Below are positions 56,904 to 64,000 of a stretch of DNA of 64,000 nucleotides, piece by piece; the stretch's first letter is position 1, and every line of letters starts with the position of its first letter. The translations under genes were made by a program, and so were the position numbers. This DNA is from Plantago ovata (Eukaryota; Streptophyta; Magnoliopsida; Lamiales; Plantaginaceae): contig CM051455.1 of assembly GCA_028274465.1 (NCBI GenBank), positions 52,706,725-52,770,724 on the forward strand, in the 5' to 3' direction. Under the pieces are notes generated by a model that did not search any database, had not been told where the DNA came from, and worked only from the letters and a program-made list of their open reading frames with translations.

Positions 56904-59900
56904 CTAATCTTTCCTGAGTTCCATGAATTCGCGGCGCATGCCACTGGCATTCAGAACGGTGATTTCGAGCTTGTCTCCCTGTAAAAAAAAACAGATCACG
57001 GTCATACTTACAATAGAAATATATGATTCATGCCCACATAAGAAAATTCAAGTATCAATACACTATCAACACTCAATTCTAACTTTGGTGAAGAAAGGAG
57101 GTTAATAATAGAGTACATGAGCATAACCAACCAATAGCAGAACCAAATGACAAGGCTGAAAAGGTTACATAGCAGAGTCAAATTTCTATATTCGTCGTAC
57201 AAGTGGTCCTTATTTGTAAGCTCTCAAGTTTTTTTTTTCATTAATCAGAATCTTTTAGTATATCTATTGGGGTAAAGGGCGGAGAAAAAATCCTCATGCA
57301 ATAAAGGGAGACTACACAAGTACTAATTTACGAATTTGCCTAGAGGAAATTTGGCATGCTCTCAGCATGAAGCACAACTCATTATCAGGCAAGAGCTCAT
57401 AAGACGACTTCCAATCAACTGGAAGGAATAGGTGAAAGAAAACAAACTTACAGTATAGATGTCCCTTTCAGTTGCTGAAGCGAAGCAAGTCTTAACCAGG
57501 TCAATGGCTTCTGTTTCTGAAAGTGGAGTAACCGCATCCTGCAACGATATTTATTATTTTCTATTAGTTTCAGATGCCAAACTGCTGAACAGAAAGTAAT
57601 AAGGAACTGCCAGAAAGTTGTTTGGTCAAGATCATACCACCGCAGGCAACAACAGAGGACTTGGTGACTTCAACTGGTTGTCCAGGAAAGGCGTAATTAG
57701 CGTGGCACCGGAACCCTGGGAACTGTATCCCACTCGCTCATAAGATCCAACAGCATCATACGTGAAGACACAGCCCTTCCCTTCAAGAATTTTAAAGATA
57801 AGAGAGGAACATGTTACTGACCCAAACATTTAATAAAAGACTTAGATGAAATCTTCTAAAGAGTATGGATGGAATTACCTTCACTGTCAAGACCACCCAA
57901 GACATTAAAGGCATAGTATGGGAAGAACCGTTTGTAATACAGCGTATTAGATAGCAACTGAGCCATTGCAGGGCAGCTCATTTGTTTGTTATGCTGATGC
58001 TGATAGATCTACAATACGAACAAACACATTTTGCAGCATTATTTATGAGCCTATGACCAAGTACAATACATTAAATGGAACAGGCCACTTGATTAAAAGA
58101 GAATCAGAGTCCCTTTATGATAATGAAGTAATCACTTCTAAGAAAGAGAAATAGCAAAGGTACATATAAACCACCCAAACATGTTATCTGATTGAAACTA
58201 AGCCATTTAAAGAGGATGGAAAGTAGAAACTTTAAGCCCAGAATAAAATGTATTTGTACCCATATTTCCTAGTATTCTTGTGTTCCAGACTAACAAAAAT
58301 ATGTTGACAGGCATAATTAAAGGCAACTCATAGAGCTAGCAGGTTATGGATCAGTAATGGACACAATTACTAGCATATTTTCTTCCAGAAGATTTTATCA
58401 AAGTGACCTTAATTGCATATTAGGTTTAGTATTGTCAAAGTGACCAACATATCCCAACTGTCAGCATCACACAAGCACAAATGTATATAGAAGTTAACAA
58501 AAAGGTAACCTACCAGATGTCTAGCAGAGAGGACCTTCTGCAGGGCTTTCACATCAGCCTGGAAACCTGAAGAGGCCATGAAAGATTTATCCGCCCTACA
58601 TTGTCATAGCAAAAAGAATATCTTAGAATGCAAAAACAAGTGTTAAGAGACAGAACTTCAAATTTAAAAGCTTTAAGCAGTAGTTCAAGGCCATGTTTAT
58701 TATGAATAACACCGAGTTTCTGAAGGTGCCTTATAAGTGTCTTCAGAAGATGAGTAGCATTACTGTAATATCCTCTTGAGAAAGGTAAATTGTGATGTTG
58801 CTTAAGGTTTTACTGTTGACCACACGACCCACATAACATGCATGTCACAAGAATATTCAGCATCTTTAGAAAACTAAACAAGCACCAAGGAGATTATCAA
58901 CAATTTGGGAAGAGAAACAGAGCGATGCCATGTAAATGTCTTGAGAAGATTAATAGCATTAAATACTGTAACATCCGCTTGAGATGGACACAGAAAAGGG
59001 TAAATTGTGATAATAATTAAGGTTTAACTGTTAGCCACAGGACCCGGAGAACATGCATGTTACAAGAATTTTCAGCATCTTTAGAGCTAATTAAGGTTCA
59101 ACTGTTAGCCACAAGACCCAGAGAACATGCAAGTTACAAGAATTTTCAGCATCTTTAGAAAACTGAACAAGCACCATGGAGAAAATCAACAATTTGAGAA
59201 GAGGAACAAAGCAGTGAATCTCTTGTCAGTCTCAGATTGGTATGGAACAAAAGAGACATAAAATAAAATAGTCAAAACAATATATTTAGTTATTCTTTTG
59301 ATCCAAGTGCATCTGCGGTATCTTCTTGAGGTAAAATAATAGAAGTGCAGTAAATCTTACATTTAAGATCAGCAAAAAAAATAGTTCAGGGAAAATAACT
59401 AAAATATGTTCAAGTCCAAGAATATGGACCATTGATTACACATCATACTTGGGCATTCAAGAATCTGAGTCATACTAAACTTATCGTTGCAATGATTGTT
59501 ATAATGACGGTGTGAAACAGGAAAACCATGGATATGGAATGTGAATAACATAAGTGCGCAATGTATTCTCAAGTACTAAGAAACTACATACTGAATTCAG
59601 AGAATAGATTGAGTTGGTTACTTCATCCACACTATTAACTACTAAAAGTTCACGCCTTACTTCTCGTAGCATATACTATACAAAACTACTAAGAACATCT
59701 ACACAAAGCACATATTTTCAGGACGAACATCACATCACGTAACATGACTATAGTTAGTAATTACATAGCCTGGAATGTGTACACCACTCTATCTATTTGA
59801 CATTCATCAACTTCAACTTTTAGCTACTTGCAGCAACCAAGAAGCATACAATAAACTAGACTTTTAATATTAACAAATTACAGCAGTCATTAACAGGATA

Positions 59901-60259
59901 AATCTCCCACAAAACCAAAAACATCAGTAAGTAAAAATAAAAATAAAAAAAGGGGTAAAAATATAGTTACAGCTGAGCAATCTTGGAGTAATCACGAGTG
60001 AGAATACTGTAACCAGTAGACATCCTAGTGTCGGCGGCAATCACGCAGTAGTCCGCTCCGGCAATCGCAACAACGGTTCTATACACACGGAAAAAAAAAT
60101 TGACATTAATAGGGCTTATTTACGAGAATGCGGTTCTATGCCCAAACAAAAATAAAAAAGCTCAAAATTAGGCATAAACAGGTGACGATAAAGAAGGAGA
60201 ATCGGAAATTACCCTCCGTTGTTGTCATAGGGAGACCAATTGGCGGCTTGTTTCGTCAT
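56904..60259 (-). CDS. PBF1: 20S proteasome subunit beta type-1 (beta6)
   Basis: Seven exons on the minus strand: 60259-60213, 60078-59971, 58595-58514, 58008-57879, 57780-57638, 57538-57452 and 56978-56904. All borders are GT-AG and the sum is 672 nt, 223 aa, the normal length of plant PBF1. It starts MTKQAANWSPYDNNGG and contains VAIAGADYCVIAADTRMSTG, SSGFQADVKALQKVL, HQHNKQMSCPAMAQLL, GKGCVFTYDAVGSYERVG, FASATERDIYT and ends FMELRKD. Beta6 is a non-catalytic subunit of the beta ring: it lacks the N-terminal active threonine. It acts in the 20S core in cytoplasm and nucleus. Convergent with the SWI2-type gene, stops 597 nt apart. Intron 2 (58596-59970) has three tandem-like repeats. Confidence 0.97.
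58740..59215 (-). repeat. Degenerate tandem repeats in PBF1 intron 2
   Basis: Three related blocks share TTAAGGTT...ACTGTT, CCACA, GAACATGCATGT, ACAAGAATTTTCAGCATC and TTTAGAAAACT. They lie near 58800-58915, 59018-59090 and 59090-59200. The last two adjoin directly. Intronic, no coding role. Confidence 0.7.
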
Positions 60260-60859
60260 CGGAGTTGATCAGTTATCTGTCGGAGAGTGTGTTGATGAGT
60301 TAAATCTGGGGGAAGAAGCTTTCGTTTATGGGAGCTATACTAGACTAGATTTCTTTTGTTCAAGACACTAATTTTATTGACGAAACTGTATACAGTATTG
60401 GAAAAGTTTATTACATGTAGAGTACCCCCAATAAATACAAGTTTTTCAAATAAGTACTCCATACTTCAATTATTTTATCTAACTCTGCTCACAATATATT
60501 TCCTAATTACATAAGGTTTCAATACAAACCTATACAATAATTACAAAACTTTATTACATATTCAAAATTACTCTTCAAACTTTTATTCAAAACATACAAG
60601 TATATTTAATTTTTTCAAAAGTAAAAGGAACATACAATTTCAAAAGGTCCAAAAGTTTTGTTCTTTGCTTTGTTTGGCGATGCCATTTCTACTTGATTCT
60701 CCCACCTAAACAAATTGAAGTAGCCCTGTCGCGAGGTAATTGCTCTAGATCAAGTTAGACACAATCACGCTTGAGTCGAACAATAGTTGACCAGGTGGTT
60801 TTTGCACCGTTTTAGCGTTATATCAGCGCCAAGTCTTCAAGTTTCAATTCTTATCAGAG
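60260..60859. other. Intergenic, PBF1 leader and promoter side
   Basis: AT-rich upstream region of PBF1. No further feature recognised. Confidence 0.35.
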
Positions 60860-62040
60860 ATGTTTTCCGTATCTTGTACACTTTCAAAATGATCTGAGTC
60901 AGTTGATGACCGTGATCTTTATCGTAAATGATATTCTTGGGATGGCGGCCACATGTTGAGGCCTTCTGGTGTTTCCAATGTCTCAAATGTATTTTCATTA
61001 GCAAACATTAGCATCCAAAGGTTATTATATAACTGTAATGTAATCTGGTTGCTTTTCATATAGAACTCCATAAGTTGTCTTGTTTTCAAGAACTGGTGTT
61101 GAAGTTCTATTAGTCAACAAGGTTGCAATCATCACTACATTACCCCAAAAGTACTTTGGTAGTTTAGATTGAAAGAGAAGTGCTATACCGACGGTTATTG
61201 GCTCAAGTGGTAAGGGACTTGAGTTTATTTAAACAAGGTCTCGGGTTCGAGTCTTGTGGATGTAAAAAACACCGCTAGGAGAGACGCCCCCCAAAAAAGA
61301 GTTTGACAGTGCTCGGCTGTCGCCAGAGCGGATACTAGTATAAATCAAAAAAAAAAAATCAAAAAAAAAAAAATTGTTCTTGCTATATTTAGCAAATGTT
61401 GGTGCTTCCTTTCAATAACTCCATTTTGTTGGAGTGTATAAGCACATGTCTTTTATGAATAATTCCATTTTGAGCAATAAAATCCGGCATATGGATTCCA
61501 TTCCATTATCTGTTATTATAATCTTAATGAGTGCTTCCTCGAGCATAGTTGTTGCAATCCATATGCTAGTTCCTTCATGTTCAAATTTCAAACATTCAAC
61601 AAGTTACTTACAACATGTTTGTTTGTTTACATATTACAATCCAATCTTTTGCTGTGCATAGGTTTAGTCCTAGTTCTGCTAGGATATATATGATCGAATG
61701 TTCCAGATAATGGCTCCTGCCCTCATAAATCGGCCAATGCTATTGCATATAATACATCCTGCGCCAGCATTTCTTGTCAAGTTGTCATCATTGTTTGCAC
61801 AAAGGAAATAGTCTGGTGGGAGTTTCCCTATACAAAGCCAAAACTTTATCAGCTTTACTACTTTTGAGTTTTGACGGGGCTAGCAAGTACTATATGGCTT
61901 TGCTTAATTCTACGAGTCTTATGTTTAAACTTCAAAGTTCGAATGTTAAACTCCTCTTGTTAGAGAAGTTTTTCATTCATGGCCTTCCTAACTATCGAAC
62001 AAAAAGTAAAGAATTTTACCGGAATCTCATTGTTTAGGGA
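60860..62040 (-). pseudogene. Copia integrase relic, mixed with other transposon scraps
   Basis: Broken minus-strand frames near 61500-61390 recall integrase (NGIIHKRHV, then KGSTNI in place of RKHQHL), and continue past the SINE as LLFQSKLPKYFWGNVVM and TNRTS near 61180-61100. This is the GVVERKHQ...LPxxFWG part of Copia integrase. Further left in the minus direction, 61790-61690 reads NAGAGCIICNSIGRF, which resembles a retroelement RNase H. Frames are full of stops. The two domains are not in normal order, so this is a mosaic of old insertions. Confidence 0.5.
61194..61373 (+). mobile_element. tRNA-derived SINE, copy 2
   Basis: Shares GTTATTGGCTCAAGTGG, GGGTTCGAGTC, CCCCCAAAAAAGAG, CAGTGCTCGGCTG and GATACTAGTATAAAT with the copy at 9858-10029 in the same order, and ends in two long A runs. 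A TGGCTCAAGTGGTAAG A box and GGTTCGAGTC B box are close to Pol III consensus. A 7-bp word TGCTATA lies on both sides (61181-61187 and near 61380), a possible short target duplication. It splits the integrase relic. Confidence 0.85.
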
Positions 62041-63238
62041 GAAGTCGATCACCGGACTCAATTTTACCCAAATATTAAGTTAAATTTGAAGAGTCAATCA
62101 GCATTGGGGATTTATCCATCCACTAACGGAAAATACTTAATTATACCAGGTCTACTAGACTCTAGCATTGTCATTTATGTCAATAACAAGCCCTTATTGA
62201 CAGATTCATGACAATCAATATCAAGCTGATAATAACTTATTGGCCATAAGCCTGTGTAAAAGGCATAATACTGATAGGCATTATACTCTTTTTCGAGTTT
62301 CTAGTGCTTGGCTCTTTGCTCCACTTGAGAACATATATGCCCCTAATCATTGGAATATTTAGACCACACCACCACACTCTATGAAGCTAACTCATGATTC
62401 TCAATTTCTCATCAATCAAGTGTCAATGTAAGAAGTGGTGAAGTCATTATCCCACAATTATCTTGCTGGCTACTCCTCTTCTTCACTTTCCGAACTTACA
62501 AAACCGTCTCGTGGAAAGTCCGGTGATTCTTTCTTTCACCTGTAAAGCCATCACAAAAAAGTGCTAAAAGCATGATCACCCTTATGGATCCTCCTGTCCT
62601 CAAACAGACCATCATTAGAAATACACACAATATTTGCATGAGAGAAGAATATATTCCCCTACTTTAGAGAAACATAGAAGCTTCATGCATAGTGCAGCAG
62701 ATGTGTTACTACCAGCCTACTACTTAACTTACCTGTAAAACCGAATAGCATCATCTATCCTGAAGTAAAGCGAACTAGTATACGACTATGTGCCATTTTC
62801 GCACTGCATGAAGATTGCAAAACCAACAAGCCAGACACACAGCTTCTAAGTAGAAGCAGTTAAGCACACAACAATAAACAAGAAACTACTACATTTTCTA
62901 AAAAAGAGATCCAGTCAAGGTATACGAAGTACTACAAACAACATAAAACTAGTATTTCTCTGCGTAAAAAGAATCATTCATTGTCGTTCTCGCCTCATAA
63001 AATTACAGTGACATTTGTCTACAAATGATTCCAGTCAAGTAAAATACATCAGAACTATCATCATATATGATCACCAATAAACAAGACACTACTACATTTT
63101 CGAAAAAAAGAGCAGTCGAATTCGAAACTGTTAATCATCATCATCATCAAGTGATGGATGCATTATCATAATAATAATCATAGCTTTATGCTATTATCAT
63201 ACTGCATACAACAATCAGGCAAATACAAACTACACCAT
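62041..63238. other. Intergenic, NF-YB 3' side
   Basis: AT-rich; the right part is probably the NF-YB 3' untranslated region. ATCATCATCATC near 63137 is a short microsatellite. No gene recognised. Confidence 0.35.
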
Positions 63239-63832
63239 CTACCTAGGCCGCCCCGTGGCCGGTCCACCACCGTAGCCCCCCGAACCGCCGGGTCCTCCCA
63301 TACCCCTCTTCCCCATATCCCCAATTTGCTGAAACCCACCAGAATTCCCATACACCTGCCCATACCCCATCACAGACCCCCCATAAATCCCACCACCGCC
63401 AACCACCGGCGCACCACCCCCATTAAACCCACCACCACCACCGGAAGAGCTCACACCACCTTCCTTAGTCCCACCACCTCCACCTCCCATTGAACTCTTC
63501 TCCCCTTCCATCTCCCTATACTTGGCCAAATAAACCTTCAGCGGCTCCACATACTCCTCAAACCCTAGAGTAGTCATGGCCCACAACAAATCATCCCCAT
63601 TAATCGTCTTCCTCTTCTCCCTCTGGCACTTATCGGAGGCCTCTCCGGTGACAAAGCTGATGAACTCAGAAACGCATTCTTGAACTGTTTCCTTGGCGTC
63701 CTTGGAAATCTTGGCGTTTGCCGGTAAGGCTTTCTTCATGATCCTGCTGACGTTGGCGATCGGCAAGAACCGGTCTTGCTCCTTGCTGCTCGCGTTGCTG
63801 TGCCCACCCGAGTCGTTGTCCGATTCCGCCAT
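63239..63832 (-). CDS. Nuclear transcription factor Y subunit B (non-LEC1 type)
   Basis: Intronless frame from ATG 63832 to TAG 63241-63239, 197 aa. Residues about 20-112 form the histone-fold domain: [60 protein letters not shown] and [20 protein letters not shown]. With NF-YC it makes a dimer that recruits NF-YA to CCAAT boxes. The residue in the EASDKC region and the absence of the LEC1-type aspartate in the first helix (here IMKKALP) point to the non-LEC1 group. The C-terminus (about 118-197) is a glycine-rich low-complexity tail. The gene's 5' leader runs to the right edge; the promoter is off window. Confidence 0.96.
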   Translation of the reverse strand: MAESDNDSGGHSNASSKEQDRFLPIANVSRIMKKALPANAKISKDAKETVQECVSEFISFVTGEASDKCQREKRKTINGDDLLWAMTTLGFEEYVEPLKVYLAKYREMEGEKSSMGGGGGGTKEGGVSSSGGGGGFNGGGAPVVGGGGIYGGSVMGYGQVYGNSGGFQQIGDMGKRGMGGPGGSGGYGGGPATGRPR

Positions 63833-64000
63833 TGTTGTTGCTGTTACTCAGCAAGCAAGCTCGTCGCTTGATCGAATCAAATCGGATTTTTTGGAGAAAT
63901 TGAGAAATGGGTTCTGTGGGGGAAGTGAAATCTTGAAGTGGGTTTTGAGTGTTTTTGCAGAAGATTTGGGGATTTGGGGAAATTCCGGGAAGATTGGGGA
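63833..64000 (-). other. 5' leader of NF-YB
   Basis: Minus-strand sequence upstream of the NF-YB ATG up to the window edge. It is rich in CCCCAAATCCCC-like stretches on the coding strand. No TATA box is visible within it. Confidence 0.35.

Noticed and set aside
63158..63493. Pro/Thr-rich plus-strand frame
   Set aside because: Antisense of the glycine-rich NF-YB tail.

Overview
This is nuclear DNA of a flowering plant, most probably a eudicot. It has spliced GT-AG genes for plant-typical proteins (SUMO, early nodulin-like phytocyanin, chloroplast polyphenol oxidase, an ERCC6L2/SWI2-type SNF2 helicase, tRNA m7G methyltransferase TRM8, proteasome beta subunit PBF1, NF-YB) set in AT-rich DNA full of transposable elements. 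An asterid such as a member of the Lamiales is a guess that I cannot prove. Two runs of exactly 100 N (22749-22848 and 52849-52948) divide the window into three contigs.

Left contig (1-22748): SUMO exon 1 (minus), a small hAT-type element, an early nodulin-like gene (minus), a 723-bp solo LTR with target duplication, a LINE 3' fragment carrying a second hAT-type element, a two-exon polyphenol oxidase gene (minus), a SINE, an LTR-like block, two nested Stowaway MITEs, and a 4.7-kb CACTA element that carries a nested Gypsy-type solo LTR and itself sits in a LINE relic. A long-TIR element rich in GGAGC hairpins and a field of imperfect GGTTCATGAACC palindromes follow. The contig ends inside the first exon of an SNF2-family gene.

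Middle contig (22849-52848): the 3' part of a SIRE-like Copia element (3' ORF relics, polypurine tract, 1.62-kb LTR) abuts the reverse transcriptase of a second, minus-strand Copia element. Then come a tandemly duplicated membrane-protein gene, a small conserved gene with two 1-nt frame breaks, a fragment of glutamate synthase, a FAR1/MULE transposase, and about 3.6 tandem copies of a 2.77-kb unit carrying TRM8. In the first unit the TRM8 reading frame is fused in frame to the transposase.

Right contig (52949-64000): it opens inside an exon of the same SNF2 gene as the left contig and gives the complete helicase C-terminal half. Convergent to it is a seven-exon PBF1 gene; then come a Copia relic interrupted by a SINE, and an intronless NF-YB gene. 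The SNF2 gene therefore straddles the whole middle contig, but its ATPase-domain exons are absent, so the middle contig is probably misplaced or the locus is incompletely assembled.

Many broken frames in the middle contig are single-base length changes, several of them in short homopolymers (TRM8 copies 2 and 4, the transposase, the Copia pol, the small gene at 34 kb). This looks like uncorrected long-read error as much as biological decay, so pseudogene calls there are provisional. The genes do not form a pathway; they are ordinary neighbours with roles in protein modification, defence oxidation, DNA repair, tRNA modification, proteolysis and transcription.
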